A stretch of 64,000 bases of DNA. Origin: Eriocheir sinensis. Its lineage: Eukaryota > Arthropoda > Malacostraca > Decapoda > Varunidae. Made by a program: the position numbers and the translations under genes. Each line of letters begins with the position of its first letter. Within the stretch, counting starts at the first letter, position 1. Under the pieces are notes generated by a model. The model did not search any database and had not been told where the DNA came from. It was given only the letters and a program-made list of their open reading frames with translations. Shown in pieces: positions 35,836 through 47,213 of the stretch. The stretch lies in contig NC_066516.1 in NCBI RefSeq assembly GCF_024679095.1, forward strand, positions 21,687,535-21,751,534, written 5' to 3'.

Positions 35836-36705
35836 GTTCCCGTCTGTATTTACATTTCTTGCATTCTTTACATTTCTTAAAACCATTACATGTCTAGAAG
35901 CTATTATTTAAATGAAGGTGTCTGGGCGTAATGAGGTACTGGATTCTTGTCATGTGCGTTCCAGTACCACAAGAAATGTTATATCGACTTCATTTGTCCG
36001 TCACCGTCAAAGCCAGTACCATATCTTTTCCATTGACGTCACTGAAGAACGTGTACTCGAAAATTTCCCCAGTAACTAACACTACTCGGATCTAACCTTC
36101 TCGGGCCATTCTGAGGTCGCTCCTACATTACAGGAAGCTTAACCAGAATGGCCAAGTTTCCTCGCCAACATCGTCACTGTGGTCATGATTTTATTTCACG
36201 TGTGTTATTGTATCAGCAAAGCTTAAGGTTTATACTCCTAACGTAATAAATAACTTGCACTTGCCAGGAGAGGGGACATTTTCCTCGTAAAGTTTGCTGC
36301 GAGCTGATTAGTTGAAAACACAGTGTTCGAATAGCACCATCGTATTGGAAATTATTGTCAGGTAATGTGAGTCAAAACTTTTTTATCGACTCAAGTTTCT
36401 CCCTTCGCTAAATGTTATGTCACTTATAATCGAAAACAGGTTAAGAGAATATGAAGTAATGTTTTGGTAAGTCTCGATTTGTTAAAATTAGTCGCCAAGT
36501 CTGCAACACAAGCACGTGGTCGGATGTGCGCTCCTTCATGTGTAACTTTTTACATATTCTAACGCAAATTGGGACACTGCACGAAACAAAACATGTAATT
36601 CACAACTACGTACTTTTAAAGTCTACAGTCTACTCAACTGACTCAGATGAGAACACGAGTGATGGTGAAATGATGTGATGTGAAGGTGGGGTTAGGATTA
36701 CAGGA
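35836..36705. other. AT-rich single-copy stretch
   Basis: About 870 bp without arrays, balanced to AT-rich, with stops in all frames. It ends at a retroelement tail and may be the body of an unrecognised, decayed element. No gene is seen. Confidence 0.5.
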
Positions 36706-36768
36706 GCTGCCTTGTATGGGCCAGCCGGCCTCTTGCAGACTCCTTACGTTCTTATGTTCTTATGTAAA
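36706..36768 (+). mobile_element. retroelement 3' tail (ttcttatg repeats)
   Basis: The sequence ctgccttgtatgggccagcc, then ggcctcttgcagactcctta, then gttcttatgttcttatgt matches a tail I know from many decapod sequences, which ends in short TTCTTATG repeats. Such 8-bp 3' repeats are typical of non-LTR retroposons or their SINEs. The 5' boundary is not definable; the element may extend left into 35.8-36.7 kb. Confidence 0.6.
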
Positions 36769-37097
36769 TATGTACACGTATACCCACCTCCTTTCCTTCC
36801 ACATAAACCCACTACAATAAATCTACACAATAAACATTTCTTTCATATCCATTCTCACCTTTAATCTATGTTACAGCTTTACCTGCCTACGTCAAGTGTT
36901 AAGTGGGTGTTGCTTTTCACTCTCAGTTTATCACAGTCTGCCTCCCTCGCTGATATAATGAGACAGTGTGTATGAATTAGTATTACAAGCACAGAGTTCA
37001 TCATCCCTCGGCTACAAAGGATAAAGGTGAAGAAGGGACGCGGGAAAGCACAAAGGTGGCAAACATATGAACTCGGTGGGAACTATATACGTGCAAA

Positions 37098-37362
37098 CAG
37101 GTGATTCTCAGGTGAACTCGACGGGTGATGGAAAAAGTGACAGGCGATTCTCAGGTGAACTCGACGGGTGATGGAAAAAGTGACAGGTGATTCTCAGGTG
37201 AACTCGACGGGTGATGGAAAAAGTGACAGGTGATTCTCAGGTGAACTCGACGGGTGATGGAAAAAGTGACAGGTGATTCTCAGGTGAACTCGACGGGTGA
37301 TGGAAAAAGTGACAGGTGATTCTCAGGTGAACTCGATGGGTGATGGAAAAAGTGACGGGTGA
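37098..37362. repeat. second 43-bp minisatellite, 6 copies
   Basis: Six units each contain gattctcaggtgaactcga and gggtgatggaaaaagtgac. The period is 43 bp, as in the array 1.3 kb to the left, but the sequence is unrelated. Copies are nearly identical (caggcgat in copy two, gatggg in copy six), suggesting recent expansion. Most units carry two CAGGTG E-boxes. Confidence 0.96.
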
Positions 37363-37625
37363 CGCTGGGGCTCTCTATACCTCCCCCTCCTATCACTTAT
37401 ATGTATCACCCACCACATTACCTCACCAGCACCAAATCACTACCATCACCTACCCTCTTACCTGACACCCCCTTCTTAATTACATGGCGGGTGGTGGAAG
37501 AAGTGACGGATGACGCTGGGGATACACCTTCTCCTCCTACCACCTACTTGTATCACCCACTACAGCACCACCACCACCACCTCCTACCTTACCCCCTTCT
37601 TAATACACACTCCTCAACACCCCTT
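37346..37625. repeat. about 142-bp tandem duplication
   Basis: The block starting gggtgatggaaaaagtgacg at 37346 recurs as gggtggtggaagaagtgacg near 37488. Both continue gatgacgctgggg or gtgacgctgggg, a tatcaccca phrase, and acccccttcttaat. It leads directly into the telomeric array. Confidence 0.8.
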
Positions 37626-37634
37626 TCTTTCAAA

Positions 37635-37738
37635 CCTAACCTAACCTAACCTAACCTAACCTAACCTAACCTAACCTAACCTAACCTAACCTAACCTAGC
37701 CTAACCTAACCTAACCTAACCTAACCTAACCTAACCTA
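37635..37738 (-). repeat. interstitial telomeric repeat (TTAGG)n
   Basis: About 21 units of CCTAA, i.e. the arthropod telomere repeat TTAGG on the minus strand, with one substitution (cctagc). It is internal, with repeats on the left and unique C-rich DNA on the right, so it is not a chromosome end. Confidence 0.95.
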
Positions 37739-37739
37739 C

Positions 37740-38294
37740 ACTACCCCAGCCTCACCCTTATACCCTACGCACGTCACCCCTTCTTTCACTTATTCCTCAC
37801 ATATACCCATCACCCCAGTACCCATCACCCCAAGAGCGTCACTCCATCACCCACCTTTTCAACTCGACAGCACCCTAACTCACCCCTTCCTTAAAAAATT
37901 CCCTCGCGCCCCTCCTTCACCCATACGTAACACACCCCTTCCTTAACCATCACCCCCATCACCCTCAACACCAGAGCACCCCGAACCGTCACCCTTCCAC
38001 CTAATTACATCACCCTTCCTCACCTTTCCCACCTCACCCTTTCACCCTTGCCACCTTCCCACCATGTTACCTTGCCAACTTAGCCCGCAAATTCATCACC
38101 TCTGTCACCTCATTAGCAGAAGGAAGAATGGGGAGGAGGAGGGAACAGAGGGAGGGAGGGAGGGAGGGAAGTGAGGAAACATGACGAAGGAGGAAGACAA
38201 GAGTGGAGGAAAGTGAGAGGATTCATTACTTCAGCACTGTGCGTCTGTGTGTCTGTCTGTCTGTGTGTGTCTGCCACCTGTCTCCCCTATGGTT

Positions 38295-38298
<4 letters not shown>
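37740..38298. other. C-rich single-copy stretch
   Basis: Many irregular cacccc, tcaccc and cccttcc words on the + strand, then a purine interlude with (GGGA)n at 38150-38168. No gene seen. Confidence 0.5.

Positions 38299-38332
<34 letters not shown>
38299..38332. repeat. (CA)n microsatellite
   Basis: About 34 bp of CA, preceded by a GTCT/GTGT-rich stretch. Confidence 0.94.
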
Positions 38333-38334
<2 letters not shown>

Positions 38335-38435
38335 GTCGCTTCTTTTATGGAGTTCAATTAAAATTCTTTCCACAACGCGACAGAAAGTTTAATAATGTTT
38401 GACTCTTTCCATTTTCAGCTTTTGCGTTACGTGGT

Positions 38436-38920
38436 TTGTCTTTTTGTTGTTGTTGTTGTTGTTGTTGTTTTCTCTTCTGTTGTCTTGTGTTTTCTTTCCT
38501 ATTCTTTTCCTTCTTCTTCGTTTGTTTACTATCGATTAATATTATTTTTCCTTTTTTTTTATTTTTGTTTTATGTAGATTATTCTTTTTACATTCTCTCT
38601 TATTTTGTCTTTTGTTTTCTTCCTCTTCCTCCTCTTCTTCCTTTGTTTATTATCATGTTTATTAGTACTCATCTTCTTCTCCTTCTTCTTCTTTTTCTTT
38701 GTCGTCGTCTTCTCCTTCGTCTTCTTCTTTTCCTTTTTTCTTTTTTTCTACTTTTTCTTTTTCCTCTTTATTTTCTTCTTATTCTTATTCTTATTCTTCT
38801 ACTTCTTCTTCTTCTTTTTCTCCTTTTCCTTCTTCTTCTTCTTATTTTTATTATTATTATTATTATCAATACTATTATTATCATTATTGTTGTTATTATT
38901 TTTATTTACTGAACGCCAGC
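38436..38920. repeat. T-rich pyrimidine block
   Basis: A TTG array (38446-38470) is followed by irregular TTC, TTTC and TTA units, ending in ATT triplets (38848-38905). The Phe/Leu/Ser open frames are composition artefacts. Confidence 0.88.
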
Positions 38921-39009
38921 CACCTGCCGCCGCTTCGTAAATTCAAATGTTTAGATCACCGCCGTCACTTTCATTTCCGTTGTGTCATTTCTTCCTTTCA
39001 AGTGTTTAT

Positions 39010-39195
39010 GTTTCTTTAATCTCTCTCTCTCTCTCTCTCACTCTCACTTTATCTCTCCCTCTATCTCTCTCTCCCTGTCTCCCCTGTTTACCTTTTCTCC
39101 ACCAATCTCTCTATCTCACTCTCTCTCTTGCCCACTCACCCGCACCACCTCCCTCTCTCCCTCCTTCTCTCCGTCCCTCCCTCCCTCCCTCCAGA
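39010..39195. repeat. degenerate CT-rich tract
   Basis: CTCT, CTCC and CCCT units with interruptions. Confidence 0.85.
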
Positions 39196-39439
39196 CGTCC
39201 TTGGGCGTGACACAGTTTCTTTCTCCATCTTCCGCTCGAGAGCTGCGGGTGAACGACCGAGCGAAGGGTAACTCCCCCCGCCTCCCCCCACCTTCAGCCC
39301 TTGCGTCCACCCACGGCCTCCATCTACTCCACTCCGCCCACTCCACCTGACTGCCCCATCTCCACCTCCTCCTTCTCCACTACTCTCACTCTCCTCCAAC
39401 TGCCATATATCATCCACTCCATATTACTCAGGGTATTAT

Positions 39440-39495
39440 CTACTCCCTCCTCCTCCTCCTCCTCCTCCTCCTCCTCCTCCTCCTCCTCCTCCTCC
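39440..39495. repeat. (TCC)n microsatellite
   Basis: About 55 bp of perfect TCC. Confidence 0.95.
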
Positions 39496-39543
39496 CCCCT
39501 CTGCTATTTCTGTATCTCTCCTCCTTCGTCCTTCTCTCCTCCC

Positions 39544-39752
<209 letters not shown>

Positions 39753-39857
39753 GGACTTTCTCAACACCTGAAACCGACAATGGAGTTTGATTAGCTATGA
39801 TTTTCTCCGTCTCTGTTTGTGTCTGTCAGTATGCATGTCTGAGTCTGTCTGGCTTTG

Positions 39858-40039
39858 ATAATGATGGTATAGATAATGATGATGATGATGATGATAGATG
39901 ATAATAACAATAAAAGATACAGCAACACTAACATAACCATCACCACCAACACCAACAACAACAACAACAGCAACAACAACAACAACGAGTAATTAATTAA
40001 ACAATACACAGTAGGAGCAACAACAACAACAACAACAAC

Positions 40040-40094
<55 letters not shown>

Positions 40095-40095
40095 T
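39858..40095. repeat. (GAT)n, (CAA)n and (CA)n cluster
   Basis: GAT triplets (39868-39900), several CAA stretches (39945-40040) and a CA array (40041-40093). Confidence 0.93.
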
Positions 40096-40244
40096 AATAA
40101 AAATAAAATAGAAAAAAAAATCTTCTTCAATCAATTTAAGGTGACAATTTATTTAATAGCACGACTCGACAGGTAACAATTTAATCATTATCTCCCAATC
40201 AGCGTCTCCGATTAACTATATGAAGCGATAATTAACAAGGCATG

Positions 40245-40790
40245 GAGGGATGGAGGAGGAGGAGGAGAGGAGGAGGAGGAGGAGGACGGCAGAGGGCGAA
40301 GGGCGAGACAGAGAAAGAGAGAGTGAGAGTAGCAGGATCCGGGATAAGGGGGGGCGGGGGGGGGGGAGGGATGCAGGTGAAGGTGGTGATGGTGGTGGTG
40401 GTGGTGAGGAAATTTAAGTATGTAAATGAATAAAATACAGATGCTGATGATGGGGAGGAAAGATGAGATGGATGAAAAAGGGAGTGAGGTGATGGTGGTG
40501 GTGGTGGTGGTGGCGGTGGTGATAGTGAGTGATGGTGAGGGTGATAGTGATGAAGATGGTGATGATGGTGAGGAAGTCTAGGTATGTCAGGGAATACAGT
40601 GAGAGGTGTTTGTGGTGGCGATGATAGTGGGTGATGGTGAGGGTGATGGTGGTGAAGATGGTGGTGATGGTGAGAAAGTCTAGGTATGAAAGGGTGATGA
40701 GGACGAGGGTGATGGGGAGGATGAGGAGTGGGTGAAAGGTGAGGGTGATGGTCGCGGTGGATCGGGTGAGCGGGTTGGGGTGACAGAGTA
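40245..40790. repeat. (GGA)n then (GGTGAT)n-type minisatellite
   Basis: GGA triplets (40252-40285), then irregular GGT/GAT units to 40790. The phrase gaggaagtctaggtatg or gagaaagtctaggtatg recurs at about 40570 and 40672, showing a higher-order unit of about 100 bp. Confidence 0.88.
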
Positions 40791-40909
40791 CGGGGTGAGA
40801 AAGTGGATGAAAAGCTAAAACTACAAGGACGCGGCGGAATGGATGAGGCGCAAGAAGTGGATGAAGTCACACGCGCTGTCTTCATCCTCTAAGGTCAAAG
40901 AGAGTGACG

Positions 40910-42000
40910 TCATGATCCCCCCCCCTTCCCACTCCTCTCCACTCCTCCACCTTTCCCCCCTCCCCCCCTCACTCTTCCACCTAATTCCACAATAGTCCTA
41001 TCCATCCTTCATTTACTCCCACCTTCCCTCTTTCCTTTCCTCTCCTTCCACCATGACCCCCTCCCTCTTCCACCTACATCCACTACAGTCCTCTCCATCC
41101 CCCATTTTTCCTCTCAACTTCCTCTCAAATAAACTACTGTCCTATCCTCAATCCCTTCCTCGTGGCCTTTTTCTTAGCATTCCTCCCCATTCCTTTCCTC
41201 CCCACCGTTCTCTCCTCTCCCCTCAAGAAGCCTCCCTCCCTCCCACCTCCACCCCTCTCCTTTCACCTTCCATCTTTCCTACTCCCACTCCTTTCCTTAC
41301 GCCTCCTACAAGATCCTACATTCCTCCTCTCTTTCCTTCCTTCCTCTCCTCTCCTCCGACCCACTCACACCTCCCCCTCCCCCCCTCCCCCTCCTCCTCA
41401 GGCCTTTCACTCTGAACACCTCTTCGTTAATCGTAATTACACACTAGTGGCGACAGTGCCTCAGAATGTATGCCACTGCTTTTTTTTTTTTTTTTTGGTG
41501 GGGGTGGAGAGGTAAGGTGTTGCTCTGGTCTCTCTCTCTCTCTCCCTCCCTCTCTCTGTCTCCCCCTCTCTCTCTTTTCCCTCCCCTCGCTCCCCTTCTC
41601 CCTCCCGACACACACACGCCTCAACAGTAATCTTTCTTTTCCTCCGACTCTTCCTCCTCCTCTTTCTCTTTCTTCCTCATCTTCCTTTTGTTCCTCTCCT
41701 CCTCCTCCTCCTCCTCCTTTTCCTTCTTCTCCCTTAAGGATATGTAAGTCTCCTTTCTTTACTTTTTCCCTAATTCTTCTTTCATTTCCTCTTTCTCTCT
41801 TTCTTCCTTATCCTCCTCCTTTGTTCCTCTCCTCCAACACCTCCTCTTCCTTCTTCCTCTTCTACTTTTGGGGGGTGTAAGTCTCCTCCTCCTCCTCCTC
41901 TTCCTCCCTCCTTCCTTCGGCTTCTCTCCATTGTCTCCTCTTACGCTCAAATGTCACCTTAGCTTTCCCTTTTCATGCGGGCTTTCCCTTTCTCCTATCT

Positions 42001-42064
<64 letters not shown>
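40910..42064. repeat. pyrimidine-rich block ending in (CT)n
   Basis: About 1.1 kb of C and T rich + strand with CTCC and TTCC words. A second phrase, taagtctcctcctcctcctc, follows an earlier ttatgtaagtctcc-like version (about 41745 and 41878). A perfect CT array closes it (42008-42064). Confidence 0.85.
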
Positions 42065-42066
<2 letters not shown>

Positions 42067-42266
42067 TAATATCCGCCTGTGTATTTCTGAACTGACATTG
42101 CCTCATACCTTCCTCATTCCTACGCAGTGATAAAAAGAAGTTGCCTCATGTATGCGTCTGTCTGTCTGTATCTACCTTGCTCTATATACCTTGTCATACC
42201 TGTAGACATATTGGTCGGCACTGTCAGACGCTTCAGCTATTTCCAAAGGTCGAACGGGAGATAACC

Positions 42267-42499
42267 GGGTTCTAATGAGTTTTTTTTTCAGGTTCCTGGT
42301 ACAGAAGAAGGGTCAGATTACCACAGGGGAAATAAAACTACCCTTGGAAATGCCCTAAACCTCGACGAAAGCCTAGTTGGGTTCTAATGAGTGTTTTTTT
42401 CAGGTTCCTGGTACAGAAGAAGGGTCGAACTACCACCGGGGAAATAAAACTACCCTTGGAAATGCCCTAAACCTCGACGAAAGCCTTGTCAAATCAGTT
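42267..42499 (+). repeat. two extra tandem copies of a 112-121 bp unit
   Basis: Copies start gggttctaatgagt at 42267 and 42379, and a third starts at 42500 where the parent element continues. Each contains a T-run then cag|gttcctggtacagaaga, ctaccaccggg or ctaccacagggg, and cccttggaaatgccc. Copy one lacks 9 bases (gtcaaatca-like) near its end. Each T-run plus CAG looks like a 3' splice site. Confidence 0.9.
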
Positions 42500-42750
42500 G
42501 GGTTCTAATGAGTGTTTTTTTTCAGGTTCCTGGTACAGAAGAAGGGTCAAACTACCACCGGGTTCATAAAAGTACCTACCCCTGGAAATGCCCACAACTC
42601 CTACGGAAAGCCCCTTGTCAAATATGTGTCCCTGGGGGCGGAAATGTTTAAGAATATGGCCCACTTAACTTTTTTTTTTACAGCAAAGGAGACAGATCAA
42701 GGGCTTAAAAAAAAATAATAATGAAGAAAAGCCCGCTACTTACTGCCCCT
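42500..42750 (+). mobile_element. dispersed poly-A element, copy 2, longest
   Basis: After the T-run and caggttcctggtacag, a short open frame reads FLVQKKGQTTTG, then VPTPGNAHNSYGKPLVKYVS, then LGAEMFKNMAHLTFFF. A second T-run with acagcaaaggagacag then leads to the core shared with 26692-26768 and 60821-60897 (cagatcaagggc, A-run, aagcccgctact). This copy shows that the core belongs to a longer unit with two acceptor-like T-run/CAG junctions. Origin and family are unknown; it may derive from a reverse-transcribed transcript. Confidence 0.65.
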
Positions 42751-43652
42751 AAAAAGACTGGAGAGGATTGGCGGAAAGAGAAGTCAATTTCGGGTGGAGA
42801 CTTCATGTATGCGTCTGTCTGTCTATTCACCTTCATACCCGTCTCATCTTGCATTCCCTCACTCGCCTCCTCACTTTCATTCCACTCCCCAACATGGCTC
42901 CACTTAATCAATCATTCCATCATCAGCCTCCTCCACTTACATCTCTTACGCTCGCTCCCTCACATACACACACACACACACACGCACGCACACACACTTT
43001 CCCTCCATCTGTCTCCCCCTCCTCCTCCTCCTCCTCTCCAATGTTACCACCATCTCCCCCACCTCCAGTTTCGGGGACGGAGGTGAATGACCGCGTTGGA
43101 GACACTGGGGAGGGGAGGGGAGGGTAAGGTGGGGGATCAGGGGGAAGGAAGAAAGGGAAGGGAAGACGAAGAGGAGGGGACGAAGGGAAGAGAATGTTCT
43201 TAGAAGGGAGGAAAGGGCCGCGAGGTGGGGGAAGGAAAGAAATAGGGTCAGAAGTGATAGAGATAGCTAGAGGAGGAGGAGGAGGAGGAGGAGGAGGAGG
43301 AGGAGGAGGATATGTGTGTAGTGAAACAAAGGCACAATCAAAAGGAGTCACAGTTACATAGAGTCACGCAGAGCCATATAGAATCACAAAGAGCCAGAAT
43401 CGTAGGATCGTAGGAGGCGTAGGATGCAGCCCAGAGCCAGAGGGTGTAGGATATCCGTGCACAGTAATTAAGAGCCACAGAGCCACAGCAGAGGACAGAA
43501 TAACACCACAAAGAACACTAATAAGGGTACACGAAAGGAGACACACACGAACACACACACACACGGACACACGGACACAAAGGAAACACATGCAACACAC
43601 ACACAAACGGCAACACAAAAAAGGTATATTCCAAGACAGTTACATTTCCACA

Positions 43653-43712
<60 letters not shown>

Positions 43713-43864
43713 CACACAAAGAAAGAACCACACACGAAAGCAACACACCTACCCACCCATCCACACACATATACCCTCCCCCCCCACACACATACATACA
43801 CATACCCCCACCCCCCCAACACAGGGAACATAATCATCACACTCTAACAAGCCCAACAATGCGT
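42751..43864. other. mixed stretch with short arrays
   Basis: CA (42963-43000), CTC (43018-43036), GGA (43272-43312) and CA (43658-43710) arrays lie in C-rich or A-rich sequence. No gene recognised. Confidence 0.5.
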
Positions 43865-44505
43865 CAGCGGCGGCGGCAACACATCCACGAACACACTCTA
43901 CACAAAGGCTCGGGACTTCGCAACCGCCCAGCCTCACAGATACACGGGTCACAAAGGGCCGCTACCGTATTGTATGCATAGTTATAAAGGGTCACTCTAG
44001 TCTTAACCAGGCTCGCATAAACAGCACATAGGGACGAGAATGGCCACAAAGGAGCAGAGACAATAGGGGACAGGGAGGCAAAGGGCAACAGTCTCACAGC
44101 AAGGGGGCAGTGACATGGAACAAAGGGCCGCCTAAAAATACTGTTACAGGTAAGGAAAGGTGAGTGATAAGGAGGTTCAGGTAGGTAGGTAGGTAGGTGT
44201 GTAAGTGTGTAAGTAAGGTAAGGAAGGGGACTAATGACCGCGGGCACACCTGTGAAGCTTTGACGTAAGCAAGTTAGGCAGGTGTGTGTGCAAGGTGTGT
44301 TGAGTGATGTGCAGGTGTGTGTGTAGGTGTGAAGAAGTGAGGTGTTGATGATGATGGTGGTGGTGGTGATGACGGGGGTTATGTTAGTGTTGGTGGTGAT
44401 GGTGATGATTTTTGTTGGTGATGGTGACGGTTTTGTTGGTGATGGTTTTGGTGGTGATGGTGATGATGGTGATGGTGGTGGTGGTGAACGCAGACTCCAA
44501 CACAC
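43864..44505 (-). CDS. 213-codon open frame, probably spurious
   Basis: This is a long minus frame. The first third is repeat-derived (Pro/Thr/Ile from GAT/GGT tracts at 44340-44490). The last 110 codons lie in single-copy sequence and read like mixed protein, ending in a Cys-rich tail with CDPCICEAG and CCRRR before the stop. No signal peptide or family is recognised, and splice signals around it point to the other strand (ctgttacag|gtaagg at 44153). Listed because the C-terminal part is unusually free of repeats. Confidence 0.12.
   Translation of the reverse strand: MCWSLRSPPPPSPSSPSPPKPSPTKPSPSPTKIITITTNTNITPVITTTTIIINTSLLHTYTHTCTSLNTPCTHTCLTCLRQSFTGVPAVISPLPYLTYTLTHLPTYLPEPPYHSPFLTCNSIFRRPFVPCHCPLAVRLLPFASLSPIVSAPLWPFSSLCAVYASLVKTRVTLYNYAYNTVAALCDPCICEAGRLRSPEPLCRVCSWMCCRRR
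44340..44490. repeat. (GGT/GAT)n tract
   Basis: Irregular GGT, GAT and GTT triplets for about 150 bp. Confidence 0.9.
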
Positions 44506-44604
44506 ACGCCCTTGCTTGTATACGCTTTCACACCGACGTTCTCAGTGCCAGTCAAAAAAAAAAAAAATAATAATAACGACAATTTGACTCTAAATATCCG
44601 GTAC

Positions 44605-45655
44605 AGTGACTAAAGGAGGAGGAAGAAGAGGAAGAAGAAGAGATGAAGAAATAAATGGCAGAAGGAGGAGGAAGACAGTGAACGAAGAATAGAAGGTGGT
44701 GAAGAAATATGGAGAAGATCAGGAGAAGGAGGAGGAGGTGGAGAAGGAGGAGGAGGAGGAGGAGGAGGAAGTGTTGGGGGGTGCCACGTGGAGCCTCGCC
44801 CTCCCATCTCCCCACACACCTTTCGAGCAAGCAAGGGGGGGGGGGGTGCCACGTGCTGCAGCCCCCAACCCCCCAAGTAAGCAGGTCAAACCGAATTTAA
44901 AACCAAGGAGAGGGGGAGAGGATGGAGAAAGAGAAGGAGAGGGGAAGGGAGAAAGGAAAGGCAAGGGGAAGGGAGAAAGGAAAGGAAAGAGGAAGGGAGA
45001 AAGGGAGGGAGAGAAGGAGGGAGGAAGGGAAAGAGAAGAGGGAGAGTATGGAGGAGTTTATCAGATAAGAAGATTTTGGGGGAGGAGGAGAGAAGGGGAA
45101 CAAGGGAAGGAGAAAAGAAAGACGGTGCAAGAAGATCAAATGAGAAGAGAAGAAGATAAAAAGAAGATTGGTATGGGGAGGATCAGATAAAAAATAAAAA
45201 CAAGGAAGAGGAGGAGAGAGAGAGAGAACGAGGGAAGGAAGAAAGCAAAGAGGTGAGAATATGAAATAAGAAGAAGGAACAAAGAGAAAAGAAAGAGAGG
45301 ATAGAAATAAGAAGACCAAAAAGAAGAGAAGAGAAGAAGAAAGATCGAACGAGGAAGGTGAATAAGAAAAGGATGAAGAAGATTAGATAAGAATGGAAGA
45401 CAAAGAGAAAGAAAGGAGGGATAAACGGAAGAAAGAGATCAGAACGAAGAAAATTGACAAGGGGAGAGAAGGAGAGAGGGAGGAAGATCGAATGGGAAGG
45501 AGGAACAAGGGAGAAGATGAGGATGGATGAGTGTGAGGAAAGGTAGAGAATGTAAGGGAACGGGTATGGATGAGGACGAGAGGAGTGGAGAGAAAGAAGT
45601 AGCACAGGAGGAGGAGGAGGAGGAGGAGGAGGAGGAGGAGGAGGAGAGGTAAGTA
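44605..45655. repeat. 1-kb purine-rich block
   Basis: Almost pure A and G on the + strand with AGG arrays at 44740-44770 and 45608-45650. An irregular aaggaaaggcaaggggaagg-type unit repeats at about 44938-45000. Long Lys/Glu/Arg frames are artefacts. Confidence 0.88.
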
Positions 45656-45727
45656 TAGTCACGTCTCTTCGATTATAAATATTTCTGTTCAAATTTAGCG
45701 CAGCATGTTTGTTGTTTTTGGAACCTG

Positions 45728-45752
45728 AATGAGTGTGTGTGTGTGGGGGGGG

Positions 45753-45785
<33 letters not shown>

Positions 45786-45789
45786 ATAG

Positions 45790-45827
<38 letters not shown>

Positions 45828-45830
45828 GCC
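45728..45830. repeat. (TG)n, (TAG)n and (TTG)n compound array
   Basis: Short TG and G runs, then TAG triplets (45755-45785) that slide through TAA into TTG triplets (45789-45828). Confidence 0.95.
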
Positions 45831-45927
45831 ACTGCTGAACCCATAAACTTAATAAAAATAAAAAAAAACATGTATGGTGAGGATGCCAAGTCAGCTGATC
45901 GAGGTTGTTTTGACACCTAAATAATGA

Positions 45928-46176
45928 CACCCACCACCTGCTCCACCACCTCCACCTCCACCACCACCTCTACCTCCACCACTGCCACCAGTAATGCCTC
46001 CCTCTCCACCATCATCACCTCCATCTCCATTATAGCTTCCACCTTTCCATGCTTCTACTTCCACCTCGACTACCACCTCCACCTCCACCTCCACCGTCTC
46101 CTCCACCTCCATTCCTAACCATCTCTCCTCAGTTAGTTTTTCTTCTAATCCCTCAACTTGTCTTTTTATCTCAGCC

Positions 46177-46265
<89 letters not shown>

Positions 46266-46377
46266 CGCATAACCACTTTCTACTCTCACTCACTCTCATT
46301 TTCTCTCTCTCTCTCTTTTTATACTCTTACTTTCTTTGTCCCCAACTTCCTCTTCCACTCCCTCTCTCCCTCTCCCC

Positions 46378-46424
<47 letters not shown>

Positions 46425-46430
46425 CTCCTT
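45928..46430. repeat. (CCA/CTC)n tract and two (CT)n arrays
   Basis: Irregular CAC/CTC triplets (45928-46110), a CT array of about 77 bp (46183-46260) and a shorter CT array (46384-46423). Confidence 0.94.
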
Positions 46431-47063
46431 ACCCTAACCTATAAACTATCCTCTTACCTTCCTCCTTCTCCCTCCCCTTCCACAACTTCCCTGACCCTCT
46501 CTCTCTCCCTCCTCCTCCTCCTCCTCCCCCCCCCCCCTCGGATCACCTCACAGTTTCACTTTCCCCCCCACAACCCCCTTACGTGGTGTCGATGACCTGT
46601 TCGAAGGATGGTGAGGAGTCGGGGTCACCGTAGCCTCCTGACCTAGTGAGCCCCCCCTCCTCTCTCCCCACACACCCCTCCTCTACTCTCCCCCTCTTGC
46701 TCCCGTCCCTCTCCACCTATCTACTCCCCCTGGCTTATGCTTGCTCCCACTCCCTTCCCCCCTTCCCCCCTCTTCGGTCTCTCCTCCTCCTCCTCCTCCT
46801 CCTCCTCCTCGTCCTCCTCTTCCTATACCCCACATCTATCTCTCTACCCCCCATTAACCTAGTCCCCCAGTGTTTTCTCCCTCCACCCTCTGTCTCCCTT
46901 CCTCACCCCCTCCTCCTCCTTCTCCTCTTCCTCCTTCTTCTCCTTTTTTACTTCTTCTTTTCCTTTCCTTCTTTTCCAATATCGGATTTGTTCACCTTCG
47001 TTATGTCAATTTTTTTTCGGTAATTTATTTATATATACTTATTCCTGTTTACATCGATTAATT

Positions 47064-47065
<2 letters not shown>
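46431..47065. repeat. pyrimidine-rich block
   Basis: Mostly C and T with a C run (46527-46537) and TCC arrays (46783-46812). No gene seen. Confidence 0.8.
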
Positions 47066-47120
<55 letters not shown>

Positions 47121-47213
47121 ATACACTGTAGCAAGGACTTCCACCACCACCACCGCCACCACCGCCACCACCACCACCACCACCACTTCCACCACCACCA
47201 CCACTTCCACCAT
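47066..47213. repeat. (CT)n and (CAC)n arrays
   Basis: CT array (47066-47115) and CAC triplets with TTC and GCC interruptions (47141-47210). Confidence 0.95.

Noticed and set aside
37635..37738. True chromosome end
   Set aside because: Unique sequence continues for 26 kb beyond it, and the array is only about 100 bp.
44140..44165. AG|GTAAGG junction on the + strand as a third recursive site
   Set aside because: The upstream sequence is A-rich (taaaaatactgttacag) and lacks a polypyrimidine tract.
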